DNA of 64,000 nucleotides, from the NCBI GenBank assembly GCA_009845905.1, contig VXYS01000006.1, positions 328,266 through 392,265 of the forward strand. Reading direction: 5' to 3'. Source of the stretch: Gammaproteobacteria bacterium. GTDB lineage: Bacteria > Pseudomonadota > Gammaproteobacteria > Steroidobacterales > Foliamicaceae. Shown here piece after piece: positions 25,832 through 34,569 of this stretch; the first letter of the stretch is position 1, and every line of letters begins with the position of its first letter. Under the pieces are notes generated by a model, which was given only the letters and a program-made list of their open reading frames with translations, searched no databases and was not told where the DNA came from. The translations under genes were made by a program, and so were the position numbers.

Positions 25832-26553
25832 CGTTGGCGCTCCCCGTCGGACAACAGGTCGAGAAACTCCTGGCTGACCTGGCTGCGGTACAGCCGCTCC
25901 ATGTACATGATGGCGGACATGGGGGCTTCGCCGTAGTGAATGAACTTCCAGCCGTCGGCGGTGTTGCGGAATATGGCATTGGCCTTGAAATGTTCGCCCT
26001 TGGCCGACCCGAACCGCGGCTTGAACTGGAAATCCACGTACCAGATTGCCAGGGCGAGGTCGCCGTCGATCATGCGCACACGGATGCGGTCCGGGGTGTA
26101 CATCATTTCCGCCAGCTCGCTTTCGGCGCGGTATTCGTAATGGCTGGCCTCGATTTCCCGCAGTCCCGGCGGCGCCTCGGCGGGAATGTTCTTCTCGGGC
26201 ATTGTCGGCTTGCTGGAGAAATAGCCGTTGATCTCGTCCCATCCGACCAGCCAGTCCGGTTGATGAGCGAGCAGAACGTACGGTTCGTCGCCGGGATTGA
26301 ACAGGTCCTTGACCGTCGTCCAGGTTCCCGCGCGCCAGCGGCCGGCGAAGTCCGTCACCAGCGACTCGATCGCCGACGTCACTTCCGGCGGCGCGGTGCT
26401 GCCGATGTCGAACTGGGGATAGAAGGATCCGGCGTTGCCGACGTAATGCTCGCGGTCCTCGCCTTCGTACCAGGCCGTCTGCGCGATTGCGCCCGCGCCG
26501 GCGATCAAGCCTGCGCAGACCACAAGTGAAAAGATTGCGGGTCGCTTGCCCAT
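25828..26553 (-). CDS. Secreted NTF2-like protein (paralogue 1)
   Basis: A 241-aa protein with signal peptide (FSLVVCAGLIAGAGAIA) and an NTF2-like domain sharing TAPPEV-AIE-LV, an F-R-W segment and GWKFIHYGEAPMSAIMYMER with the next gene. It has a longer acidic N-region after the signal (YEGEDREHYVGNAG). Such folds bind small hydrophobic ligands or catalyse simple isomerisations; no catalytic residue can be assigned. It is the first gene of a minus-strand series with its paralogue, a GST and a double NTF2 protein. Confidence 0.8.
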   Translation of the reverse strand: MGKRPAIFSLVVCAGLIAGAGAIAQTAWYEGEDREHYVGNAGSFYPQFDIGSTAPPEVTSAIESLVTDFAGRWRAGTWTTVKDLFNPGDEPYVLLAHQPDWLVGWDEINGYFSSKPTMPEKNIPAEAPPGLREIEASHYEYRAESELAEMMYTPDRIRVRMIDGDLALAIWYVDFQFKPRFGSAKGEHFKANAIFRNTADGWKFIHYGEAPMSAIMYMERLYRSQVSQEFLDLLSDGERQR

Positions 26554-26589
26554 GGCGGCCCTATGTTACGACCGTACCCCGATGATGGG

Positions 26590-27879
26590 TCAAACCTTGA
26601 CAGGGCTCCGTGCGCACGCGGCGCGCGCTGCGCTTTCGCCGGAGCGGATGGCGCTTTCGATTGTGGCCGGCAGCCCGGTGTCGATCCAGTCTCCGGCCAG
26701 GAAGAGGTTGCGGTAGCCGCATTCCGTGGCGGGCCGGCGCCGGACCTGCGAGGGCGTTTGCGCCATCGTGGCCCGCTTCTCCTTGACCACGCGGTAGCGG
26801 GGCATGGCCTTCGGATCCAGTGTCAGTGCTTTCGCCACGTCGCGCCAGGTCCTTTCGGCAAGCACCTCGGCGCTTTCGTGCACCAGGTCGCTGCCGGCGC
26901 TGACCGTTACGGACGCGATCCGGCCGCGAGCGAATAGCCACTGGGCCGTTCCGCCGATCAGGCCAATAAATGGAATTTCCGGCGCCAGACCGGCGGGGCG
27001 CGACAGCAGAAAATGGACGTTGACGATGGGGTTGCTTTGTTCGGGCACGGTCAATCCCGGAACCAGCGCGGCCGCCACCGCGGGCGGCACCGCCAGAACG
27101 ACGCTGTCGCCATCCTTCAGTGCGGCCGTTTCGGCGCCGAAGCGCAGTTCGCGCGCGAGGCCTTCCCGGTAATCGATTGCCTGCAACCGCATCTTGAACC
27201 GTATGTCCGCGCCCTTTCCGCGCAACATGTGAAGCGCGGGTTCCACAAACGCCTCGGACAGGCCATCCCTCGCCACCAGTGGCCGGCAGTCGGCCTCGCC
27301 CCGGGCAAAGGTTTCGCGCAATACCGGCCACAGAAGGCGCGCGGCCCCCGTGCCGGCGGACGTATTCAGCGCCGCAACCGCCAGCGGTTCCCACAGTCTT
27401 TCGAACAGAACGCCGCTGTTCCCTACCGTTTCCCGAACGGTGCTCTCCGGCCCGGCGAAAACGAAGCGAAGCGCCGAAAGATAGCGCCAGGCCGGCGCGT
27501 CCGGTATTCGCCGGCGTTTATCGAAGATCCACCACGGAATTCTTCCGCCGCCCGGCCGAAAGGACCAGCGCCGGCCGGTGCGTACGTCGAGAAAGGGAAA
27601 ACAGGCCCGGTCAGGCCCGATCAGGGCGCCGCCGGCGCCGGTTGCGTTCAGGTAGCGCCGGGTTGCCGTATTGCCGCTGAGCAGCAGGTGATTGCCGTTG
27701 TCGATCCGGCATCCAAGCCGGGCATCCTCGTAGGAACGGCAGCGCCCGCCGGCCTGTGCGGCGGCCTCGTACATCCTGACCTGCCGTCCGCCGGCCGCCA
27801 GGGCAACTGCCGTTGAAAGTCCGGCAAGTCCTGCACCGACAACATGTACCGCGCCCGAATGGCCGCTAGAAGAGCCCAT
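26590..27879 (-). CDS. hpnE: Hydroxysqualene dehydroxylase HpnE
   Basis: FAD-dependent enzyme that reduces hydroxysqualene to squalene in the HpnCDE route. The dinucleotide motif VVGAGLAGLSTAVALAAGG is at the N-terminus, GGRCRSYED follows, and the C-terminal FAD segment reads FLAGDWIDTGLPATIESAIRSGE. Length 429 aa is typical. Its start overlaps the end of hpnD by 14 bases, so hpnD-hpnE are one operon. Confidence 0.93.
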   Translation of the reverse strand: MGSSSGHSGAVHVVGAGLAGLSTAVALAAGGRQVRMYEAAAQAGGRCRSYEDARLGCRIDNGNHLLLSGNTATRRYLNATGAGGALIGPDRACFPFLDVRTGRRWSFRPGGGRIPWWIFDKRRRIPDAPAWRYLSALRFVFAGPESTVRETVGNSGVLFERLWEPLAVAALNTSAGTGAARLLWPVLRETFARGEADCRPLVARDGLSEAFVEPALHMLRGKGADIRFKMRLQAIDYREGLARELRFGAETAALKDGDSVVLAVPPAVAAALVPGLTVPEQSNPIVNVHFLLSRPAGLAPEIPFIGLIGGTAQWLFARGRIASVTVSAGSDLVHESAEVLAERTWRDVAKALTLDPKAMPRYRVVKEKRATMAQTPSQVRRRPATECGYRNLFLAGDWIDTGLPATIESAIRSGESAARAACARSPVKV

Positions 27880-28732
27880 GCCGCAGCGCCAGCCAGACCT
27901 TTCGCCAACTCTTGAGCGACACCGGATCCGCGATCTTCTTCCAGCCGCGCGTATCGAGCAGATTCAGGGTTTCCTGGTAGGTTTCCATCATGATTACGGC
28001 AGGGCGCATCAGGCCCCGTCGCAGACCTTTCAGCAACCACTCCGTTTCGAGATAGTAACGTCGGGCCAGTCTCGACAACTCCAGGCAGGCGCCGGCGAAG
28101 GAGGGATGAACGATGATGCGGGACAGCGATCTTTCGTCCACACTGTACTTTTGCAGCACCTCCGAAGGAATGTAAAGCCGATTCCTGGCCGCATCCGACT
28201 TGACGTCCCGCAGGATATTGGTGAGCTGCAAGGCGTTGCCGAGGGCCACGGCGATTCGCGGGCCCGGCTTCTGAGGCATGCCGAATACCCGGATCGAGAG
28301 CATGCCCACGGCGCCCGCGACTTTCCGGCAGTAGTCGAGCAGGCCATCCACTGAACGTATGCGAACCCTGGGGGCCGCATCGATTTCCATGCCATCGATA
28401 ATGGCCTGAAACTCCTCTTGCGGCAGGTCGAATTGATCTACGGGCTCCAGCAGGGCCCGGGAAGTAAGCCACTCGGGTTGTCCCCTGTAAAGCAGGTCGA
28501 TTTCTTCCCGCCAACGCTCGAGCGCGCGCAACTTTTCCGCGGGTTCGCCGGGCGAATCGACGATATCGTCAACCTCGCGGCAAAAGGCGTAGACTGCGTA
28601 CATGGCCTGCCGCCTTTCCGCCGGCAACAACCTCATGGCCCAGAAGAACGAAGTGCCCGACTGCCTGACAACGCGACTTGCGTGCGCGGCAGGCGATATT
28701 TTCTCCAGCACCGGGTCGGCAGGCCTAGTCAT
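27866..28732 (-). CDS. hpnD: Presqualene diphosphate synthase HpnD
   Basis: Head-to-head prenyltransferase joining two farnesyl diphosphates. It has the aspartate-rich helices AFCREVDDIVDSP and LTNILRDVKSDAARNR and the segment YCRKVAGAVGMLSIRVFG. The ATG at 28732 gives 288 aa; the longer frame upstream crosses the divergent hpnC promoter. With hpnE downstream and hpnC divergent, the complete three-enzyme squalene route is here; no shc cyclase is in the window. Confidence 0.94.
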   Translation of the reverse strand: MTRPADPVLEKISPAAHASRVVRQSGTSFFWAMRLLPAERRQAMYAVYAFCREVDDIVDSPGEPAEKLRALERWREEIDLLYRGQPEWLTSRALLEPVDQFDLPQEEFQAIIDGMEIDAAPRVRIRSVDGLLDYCRKVAGAVGMLSIRVFGMPQKPGPRIAVALGNALQLTNILRDVKSDAARNRLYIPSEVLQKYSVDERSLSRIIVHPSFAGACLELSRLARRYYLETEWLLKGLRRGLMRPAVIMMETYQETLNLLDTRGWKKIADPVSLKSWRKVWLALRHGLF

Positions 28733-28807
28733 CGATTGATGTGCGATCCTGACTCGGTTCAAGCTTACCCCCTTAGCTTGTACGGCCCGTTTGTCGATTG
28801 AGAACAC

Positions 28808-28813
28808 ATTATA
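28808..28813 (-). promoter_or_regulatory. -10 element for hpnD-hpnE
   Basis: TATAAT on the minus strand, 76 bases before the hpnD ATG, in the most AT-rich part of the divergent gap. No clear -35 is seen. Confidence 0.45.
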
Positions 28814-28852
28814 TTCACGATCATACCGGCATCTCGCCAGACTTGCCGAGCC

Positions 28853-28858
28853 TATACT
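28853..28858 (+). promoter_or_regulatory. -10 element for hpnC
   Basis: TATACT lies 12 bases before the hpnC ATG at 28870. Transcription from it would start about 5 bases before that ATG, making it nearly leaderless, or would favour the GTG at 28909, which has a GGGAGAAAG ribosome site. Confidence 0.45.
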
Positions 28859-28869
28859 AGCAATCCGCC

Positions 28870-29787
28870 ATGCGCACCGGTCTGAATCGGGAGAAAGAAC
28901 TGCATCGGGTGTCAGCCGTCGAGCGTCCCTCGGGCAAGGGCGCGGGCGACGAGAACTTCCCGGTCGGCTCGTGGCTGCTGCCCGCACGGCTGCGCCGGCA
29001 CATTGCTTCCTTTTATGCCTATGCGCGCGCCATAGACGATATCGCCGACGATCCCGGCCTTCAGCCGCAGGAGAAAGTAAGCCGCCTGGACCGTTTTGCG
29101 CAGGCTGTAGCGGGCGCCGATACGGACGATCCCGCTTTACGGAAGGCGCACGACATCCGCCGCAGCCTGAGGGCGACCGGAGTCACGCACCGGCATTGCG
29201 TGGACCTGACGCGCGCGTTCAAGCAGGACGCCACCCAATTGCGCTATGACGACTGGGACGAACTGATGGGCTACTGCAATTTCTCGGCGGCCCCCGTGGG
29301 TCGCTACCTGGTGGACCTGCACGGTCAGCCGGCCAGCGCGTACCCGGCGTCCGACGCCCTCTGCAACGCGTTGCAGGTGCTCAATCATCTGCAGGACTGC
29401 GCGGATGACTACAAGGCCCTGAACCGCGTGTACCTGCCGCAGCGCTGGATGAACGAGGCAGGGAGTTCGATTGAGGATCTCGCCGGAACCCGCTCCGGCC
29501 CGGCGCTGAGACAGGTAATGGACCGGTGCCTGGATGCAACCGGCGAACTGCTGGTGCTGGCCAGGACGCTGCCCGGACAGCTTCACGACCGTCGCTTCGC
29601 CATGGAAGCAGCGGCGATCGTGGCCATCGCCGACAAGCTTTGCGCCGAACTGCGCCGTCGCGACCCGCTGGCGGAACGGGTGGTGCTGAGCAAGTTGCAA
29701 TATCTGGGCTGTTTTCTGGTCGGAGCCGGACGCCTGCTGGGCGACAGAATACTGCGGCGCTTTCCCGAGGAGGCGAACGATGGCTGA
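28870..29787 (+). CDS. hpnC: Hydroxysqualene synthase HpnC
   Basis: Converts presqualene diphosphate to hydroxysqualene. The family start GKGAGDENFPVGSWLLP, the first Asp-rich motif ARAIDDIADDPG and the second LNHLQDCADDYKALNRVYLP are present. The protein is 305 aa from the ATG at 28870, or 292 aa from a GTG at 28909 with a better ribosome site. It is divergent from hpnD-hpnE and overlaps the next gene by 8 bases. Confidence 0.93.
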   Translation: MRTGLNREKELHRVSAVERPSGKGAGDENFPVGSWLLPARLRRHIASFYAYARAIDDIADDPGLQPQEKVSRLDRFAQAVAGADTDDPALRKAHDIRRSLRATGVTHRHCVDLTRAFKQDATQLRYDDWDELMGYCNFSAAPVGRYLVDLHGQPASAYPASDALCNALQVLNHLQDCADDYKALNRVYLPQRWMNEAGSSIEDLAGTRSGPALRQVMDRCLDATGELLVLARTLPGQLHDRRFAMEAAAIVAIADKLCAELRRRDPLAERVVLSKLQYLGCFLVGAGRLLGDRILRRFPEEANDG

Positions 29788-30679
29788 TACCCGATCCGCC
29801 GACGCGAGACGACCGTTCTGGAGGCGCTATTACCGCCCGCCGTTTATCGGCGTGATCGCCTTTTTCGCCGTTCTGCTGGCATTGCCGCTGGCCCACTCCT
29901 TCGTGATCCTGGTGCGGGACCTGATCGGCTACGAGAACGCCGGCGGACTGTTTATCGGCGTGGGCGCCGTTGCCGCGGCGCTCCTGCTGATCGGAATCAA
30001 GCGCAACGACGAAGTCAGCGGCACTCTGCTCGGGTTCGCTGCCGGAATGCTGATCTGGATCGGCTGGGCTTCGTATTCCTTCAAGTTCAACGAGGTATCG
30101 CTCAATCTGCCCATGCCGGAGGTGGGGCCCGGTGTGAAGTGGCCCGCGCATCTGCTCTACATCCAGGGGTCCTTCGGCATCTGCGTGGCGACGCTGCTGT
30201 TCTTCGTGTTCAACAAGAACACCCGCTGCAACGCCTTTTACTGGATTCAAAAGAAGGGCCGCCTAAATCTCGGCGAACGCGAGCCGGGGCAGGGGCGCAA
30301 TATCTGCCGTATTACCTTCCTGGAAACGCTCTATGTAACCTGGTTCTTCTACGGCGCCTCGCTGTTTCTCGGCGACGCCCGCTTCCTCGGCTACGGCCAT
30401 CCCGTGACCTACGGCATCGCCGCCGTCCTGGCGGTCTGGGGATGCTGGCTGCTTTGGCGGCTGATGAAATTCACCCGGGTGATGGCGGCCATCCGTTACG
30501 CCATTCCCACCAAGGCCGTCTTCTGGGTCCCCTTCGGCGAACTGGCGCCGCGCTACGGGTTCTACGACGAGGTCTGGCTCAAGCCGCTGGAGTACTCGGC
30601 GGCGATGTGGACCGTGCTCGTAGTCTTCGTCGTTATCTTCCTGGCGACCGGATTCCTGCCCCAGCGCCGCCAGCACTGA
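29780..30679 (+). CDS. Seven-helix inner-membrane protein of unknown function
   Basis: A 299-aa protein I do not recognise. About seven hydrophobic helices are visible, for example VIAFFAVLLALPLAHSFVIL, GGLFIGVGAVAAALLLIGI, LLGFAAGMLIWIGWASYSF and MWTVLVVFVVIFLATGF, separated by charged loops such as NKNTRCNAFYWIQKKGR. It starts 8 bases inside hpnC, so translational coupling to hopanoid/squalene synthesis is likely. A role in lipid handling is only a context inference. Confidence 0.65.
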   Translation: MADTRSADARRPFWRRYYRPPFIGVIAFFAVLLALPLAHSFVILVRDLIGYENAGGLFIGVGAVAAALLLIGIKRNDEVSGTLLGFAAGMLIWIGWASYSFKFNEVSLNLPMPEVGPGVKWPAHLLYIQGSFGICVATLLFFVFNKNTRCNAFYWIQKKGRLNLGEREPGQGRNICRITFLETLYVTWFFYGASLFLGDARFLGYGHPVTYGIAAVLAVWGCWLLWRLMKFTRVMAAIRYAIPTKAVFWVPFGELAPRYGFYDEVWLKPLEYSAAMWTVLVVFVVIFLATGFLPQRRQH

Positions 30680-30692
30680 TTTACGGACTCAA

Positions 30693-32018
30693 GTGGTGAC
30701 ATTCGCGGGAAGGAACGCATTGGCCTTTGGGCTGATCCTGGCAGCCACCGCCAATATGGGCCTTGCAAGCGAGCCGGATGTGCCGGTCGCGCTCTCCTGG
30801 ACGTCGCCCGACGCATTGGATCTGGGATTTGACGAGAAGGAACTGGGCGCTCTGCTTGATTCATACGTTCAGGATGTCCGCGACGGCAAACTGCCGGGCG
30901 CCAATCTGATGATCTCGCGCCGGGGACAGGCGGTGCTCAGGGCTTCGATCGGTTTTGCCGACCGGGAAGATCGTGCGGCGCTTTCTTTTGATCATCTCTT
31001 CCGGTTGTATTCCATGACCAAGCCGATCGCTGCGGTGTTGGCGCTGCAGCAGATTGAAGCAGGGCTGTACGGTCTAGACACGGCGGTCGGCACCTTCCTG
31101 CCGGAGTTTTCCGAGCCGCTGGTGTTTGACCCGGAAACGGGGCCGCGAAAAAGCCGATCCCGAATGACCGTTCAGCACTTGCTGACTCACACCGCCGGGT
31201 TTACCGCCGTGTGGAACGACGATGCGGTTGCAAGGATTTATGAGGAGCATGGGGTCATCGAGCACTTCCCGAACGAGTATGAAAATACCCCGTCTTCCCT
31301 GTCGGATTTCTATCGGCGCATAAGGGCGTTGCCGTTGCTCCACGATCCCGGGACCCGCAGAACCTACGGCGTATCGAACGACGTGCAGGGAGTGCTCGCG
31401 GAACGGGCGGGGGGCTCCGACGTGGCTTCGATACTCAGGTCGAGGTTGTTCGATCCATTGGGCATGCGCGAGACGTCCTTCTGCGTATCCGGACAGGATC
31501 TCGCTCGATTTGCCTCGCTCTATACGTATGACGAAGTCGGGAATCTGAGCCGGGTCGAGGGAGGCGAACAAACGGCCTACGAGTGCCCCGCAGCCCTGAA
31601 TTCACTGAGCGGCGGGCTTGTCGGCACCATTTCCGACTATTGGCGATTTGCCGAAGCGCTTCGTCGCGGCGGCGCGTATGGCGAAGCGCGCATCCTGTCG
31701 CCCGAGAGCGTCGAGCTACTGTTTGCGCCGCAGCCGAATGTGGACGAGGGGGACGCTTGGATTCCAGGTGCGGAATGGGGGCTGAGTATTGCCATAGTCG
31801 TCGAACCGTCCAAGTCCGAGCGAACGGAAGTCAGGAACAATGTCTATTGGAGCGGAGCGGCCAACACTTCCTTCTGGATCGACCCTTCAAACGAACTGGT
31901 CGCCCTGATATTCACGCAGGTGAGAGGGAGTCATCCCGAATTCTCCATTCAGACGGACTTTCGCAACCGCGTGTACTCGGCGTTCCGCGGCGCGAAAGGC
32001 GGCCAAAAGCGGTTCTAG
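30693..32018 (+). CDS. Secreted serine hydrolase, beta-lactamase (class C/esterase) family
   Basis: A 441-aa penicillin-binding-protein-like hydrolase. The nucleophile motif SMTK (RLYSMTKPIAAV) near residue 109 and a tyrosine motif YGVSND mark the SxxK/YxN family; HLLTHTAGFT and DPLGMRETSF are typical of class C esterases such as EstB. The hydrophobic N-terminus is a signal sequence. The start is doubtful: GTG at 30693 or 30696, or a TTG at 30720 after AAGGAA. Most such proteins are esterases rather than true beta-lactamases. Confidence 0.85.
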   Translation: MVTFAGRNALAFGLILAATANMGLASEPDVPVALSWTSPDALDLGFDEKELGALLDSYVQDVRDGKLPGANLMISRRGQAVLRASIGFADREDRAALSFDHLFRLYSMTKPIAAVLALQQIEAGLYGLDTAVGTFLPEFSEPLVFDPETGPRKSRSRMTVQHLLTHTAGFTAVWNDDAVARIYEEHGVIEHFPNEYENTPSSLSDFYRRIRALPLLHDPGTRRTYGVSNDVQGVLAERAGGSDVASILRSRLFDPLGMRETSFCVSGQDLARFASLYTYDEVGNLSRVEGGEQTAYECPAALNSLSGGLVGTISDYWRFAEALRRGGAYGEARILSPESVELLFAPQPNVDEGDAWIPGAEWGLSIAIVVEPSKSERTEVRNNVYWSGAANTSFWIDPSNELVALIFTQVRGSHPEFSIQTDFRNRVYSAFRGAKGGQKRF

Positions 32019-32041
32019 ACGCCGGCTGGCGTTGCCGCAGC

Positions 32042-32070
32042 TTGACTGCGAATTGCACGCGAAGTAGATT
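32042..32070 (+). promoter_or_regulatory. Sigma-70 promoter for the TonB receptor
   Basis: -35 TTGACT (32042-32047), a 17-base spacer and -10 TAGATT (32065-32070) lie 80 bases before the receptor ATG, just after the serine hydrolase gene. Confidence 0.65.
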
Positions 32071-32150
32071 TCTTGACGTTACGGGGCGAGGCGCATCGCA
32101 GCGTCCTCTTAAAGACTCGTGTGATCCAGGCCGGGGGGAGGAGGACAGAC

Positions 32151-34409
32151 ATGAGAAATCCAGGCAAGTGCCTGCGCAACGTGGTTCTGGCAGGCGGTGC
32201 CGTTTTGTTCGGTCATTCCGTGTTGGCGCAGGACCTGGCGCTAGAAGAAATCGTTGTGACGGCTTCCAAGCGGTCGCAGAGCATTCAGGACGTGTCCACT
32301 TCCGTAAGCGCGTTCAATGAAGACGACCTGAAACTTGGCGGCATAGAGGATGTCTCCCGCCTTGAGCACATGGTCCCGGGCCTGCGGTTCGGTCAGTCGG
32401 GCCACGAGGTGCGGCTGGCGATGCGGGGAACCCGCACCAACAATGTCGGCACGGAAGCGGAACAGGTGGTCGGCATATTCGAGGATGGGGTCTATGTCCC
32501 AACCACGACCCAGGCCCTGGGGGCATACGTGGATGTCGAGCGCATCGAGGTATTGCGTGGGCCGCAGGGCACGCTCTACGGACGGAACACCTTTGGCGGC
32601 ACGATCAACATCATTACCAACGAGCCGTCGTTCGAGAATGTCGAATACAACGTAAGCGGACTGGTGGGAGCCTACTCCCGGTATCGCGTGGAAGGCATGC
32701 TGAATCTTCCCCTCGGCGACACTTTTGCAGTGCGGCTGGCAGCGCTCTCCGACACGCACGACGGCTACATCGAGAACACCAATCAGCCCGGGACCGCAGA
32801 CGACCTGAACGACAAGGACATGCAGTTTTTCCGCGCCACGCTCAGGTGGCAGCCCACGGACGCGTTTGACGCCTCCCTTCGAGTCGCTTCTTCGACCGTG
32901 GACAGCAACGGTTCGGCCATTTGGGGCTACCAGCAGATCGGCGGCTACGTGGGCGGCGTTTATCGGCAGGGGCACCAGTATGCTCCCGCGGACGCGAGCG
33001 ACCATTTCGACCAGGGCCCATGGAAGGTGAGCCGGAACCTGGAGTCGCTTGCGGATGTCGAATCGATATCCACCACGCTGTCCCTCAACTGGGACTGGAA
33101 TTTTGCGACCTTGAAGGTGATTTACAACTTCACCGATTTCGAAGGTCAGCAACAGTACGATTCGGACTACAGCGATGGCGGCGATCCATTGAACAACGGG
33201 TTCACGGGGTGGGACTCCGCGCAGGAAACCTGGTCCGCCGAGGTGCAGCTCGTTTCGAGCGGAGAGGGTCCGCTTGAGTGGTTGCTTGGTTACTACTACT
33301 ACGAACTTACGGCCAACTGGAACTGGAACGCGCTCGAGAACGGTCAGTGGATTGAGCCGAACTGGGATCGGCAGGGGGATTATGTTTCCGATTCAGTCGG
33401 CTATTTCGCAAACGGCAGCTACAGCCTGACGGACCGGCTCCGATTTATCGGGGGCGTCCGGTACGCGGAAGACACCAAGGGACAGCGCGACCCGCTCGAC
33501 TGGAGTGTCTGGCCTCCCGTTCCCAGGCCCGGCGAGGGAGAAAGGGGCGAGTGGGACAAGACACTGTGGAAGGCCGGCATCGAATATGACCTGACCCCGG
33601 ACGTCATGGTCTACGGCGTGGCTTCCACGGGTTACCGCGCCGGAGGCATCAACTTCATCGCGCCGAATGTCCCCCTGTCTTATGCGCCCGAGGAAGTGAC
33701 GGCGTTCGAAGCGGGTCTGAAGAGCACTCTACAGGACGGCCGGCTGGTAGTGAACGCTGCTGCGTTCGCAAACCAGTACCGTGACATGCATGCGCAGTCG
33801 TTCATTTATCTGGGCGGGGGCGGCGTTTCCGAATTCACGGAAAACGGCGGCGAACTGGATGCCCAGGGCCTCGAGGTGGAGGTGAAATGGCTGCCTGCGG
33901 AGAACTGGGACGTCACCGGGTGGGTGTCTTTCCTGGACGCCGAGTTCGGCGAGTACAACGTTTCAAGGCTGGCCGGGCTGGGGACCGCTGGCGGGCGGCA
34001 GGACCTGAATGACCCGCAAAGGCCGCTGCTTTCTCTGGAAGGCTGGGCGCCCGCGCTGAGTCCGGAGTTTTCCACGGGTTTGCAGGTCAGCTATGACGTC
34101 GTTCTGGGTAACGGCAGCGTGCTGACGCCTTTCCTGCAGACGACCTACACGGGTAAGTACTACGCTCACGACGTGAACGTGCCGGGCGTGGATCAGGGCG
34201 CGCACACCAAGTCCGACCTGCGGCTCATCTGGACCTCAGCAAACAGCCGGATTCAGGCCCAGGCCTTCGTGCTCAATGTGGAGGACGAAGCGGTCTTGAA
34301 CCGTGTCGTTGTGTTCAATCCGGGCGGAACGACGGACCTCGCTTCCCTGCAGGCGCACTGGAACAATCCGCGCACCTGGGGCGTTAGCGTTACCTACAGC
34401 TTCTACTGA
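32151..34409 (+). CDS. TonB-dependent outer-membrane receptor
   Basis: A 752-aa receptor with signal peptide (VVLAGGAVLFGHSVLAQ), a TonB box (LEEIVVTASKR), a plug domain (VPGLRFGQSGHEVRLAMRG, VEVLRGPQGTLYGRNTFGG-type segment) and a beta-barrel ending in aromatic TYSFY. I chose the ATG at 32151 after GGGAGGAGG. The ligand is unknown; the IEVLRGPQGTLYGRNT variant is common in receptors of marine Proteobacteria for complex organics. The adjacent secreted serine hydrolase could supply its substrate (inference). Confidence 0.95.
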   Translation: MRNPGKCLRNVVLAGGAVLFGHSVLAQDLALEEIVVTASKRSQSIQDVSTSVSAFNEDDLKLGGIEDVSRLEHMVPGLRFGQSGHEVRLAMRGTRTNNVGTEAEQVVGIFEDGVYVPTTTQALGAYVDVERIEVLRGPQGTLYGRNTFGGTINIITNEPSFENVEYNVSGLVGAYSRYRVEGMLNLPLGDTFAVRLAALSDTHDGYIENTNQPGTADDLNDKDMQFFRATLRWQPTDAFDASLRVASSTVDSNGSAIWGYQQIGGYVGGVYRQGHQYAPADASDHFDQGPWKVSRNLESLADVESISTTLSLNWDWNFATLKVIYNFTDFEGQQQYDSDYSDGGDPLNNGFTGWDSAQETWSAEVQLVSSGEGPLEWLLGYYYYELTANWNWNALENGQWIEPNWDRQGDYVSDSVGYFANGSYSLTDRLRFIGGVRYAEDTKGQRDPLDWSVWPPVPRPGEGERGEWDKTLWKAGIEYDLTPDVMVYGVASTGYRAGGINFIAPNVPLSYAPEEVTAFEAGLKSTLQDGRLVVNAAAFANQYRDMHAQSFIYLGGGGVSEFTENGGELDAQGLEVEVKWLPAENWDVTGWVSFLDAEFGEYNVSRLAGLGTAGGRQDLNDPQRPLLSLEGWAPALSPEFSTGLQVSYDVVLGNGSVLTPFLQTTYTGKYYAHDVNVPGVDQGAHTKSDLRLIWTSANSRIQAQAFVLNVEDEAVLNRVVVFNPGGTTDLASLQAHWNNPRTWGVSVTYSFY

Positions 34410-34569
34410 TTGCGCTAGCCCCCGGGTTCCTCGATGCGTGACTTTGGCGCCCTGAACCGGGCGATCCTGGTTGCCTGGTGGGTCGCGGCATTACGGACAT
34501 TTCTTGCCCCTGGTATTGCCTGATCGGAGGCGTTTTGTCTATGTTGCCGTTGGTAGCTCGTTCCCGAAA

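Noticed and set aside
25208..26242. A single 344-aa gene covering both secreted NTF2-like paralogues
   Set aside because: The upstream part is out of frame with the first paralogue; a start with signal peptide at 25831 is far more natural.
30693..32018. Antibiotic-resistance beta-lactamase
   Set aside because: It has SxxK and Tyr motifs but resembles secreted esterases of the same fold; proximity to a TonB receptor suggests nutrition rather than resistance.
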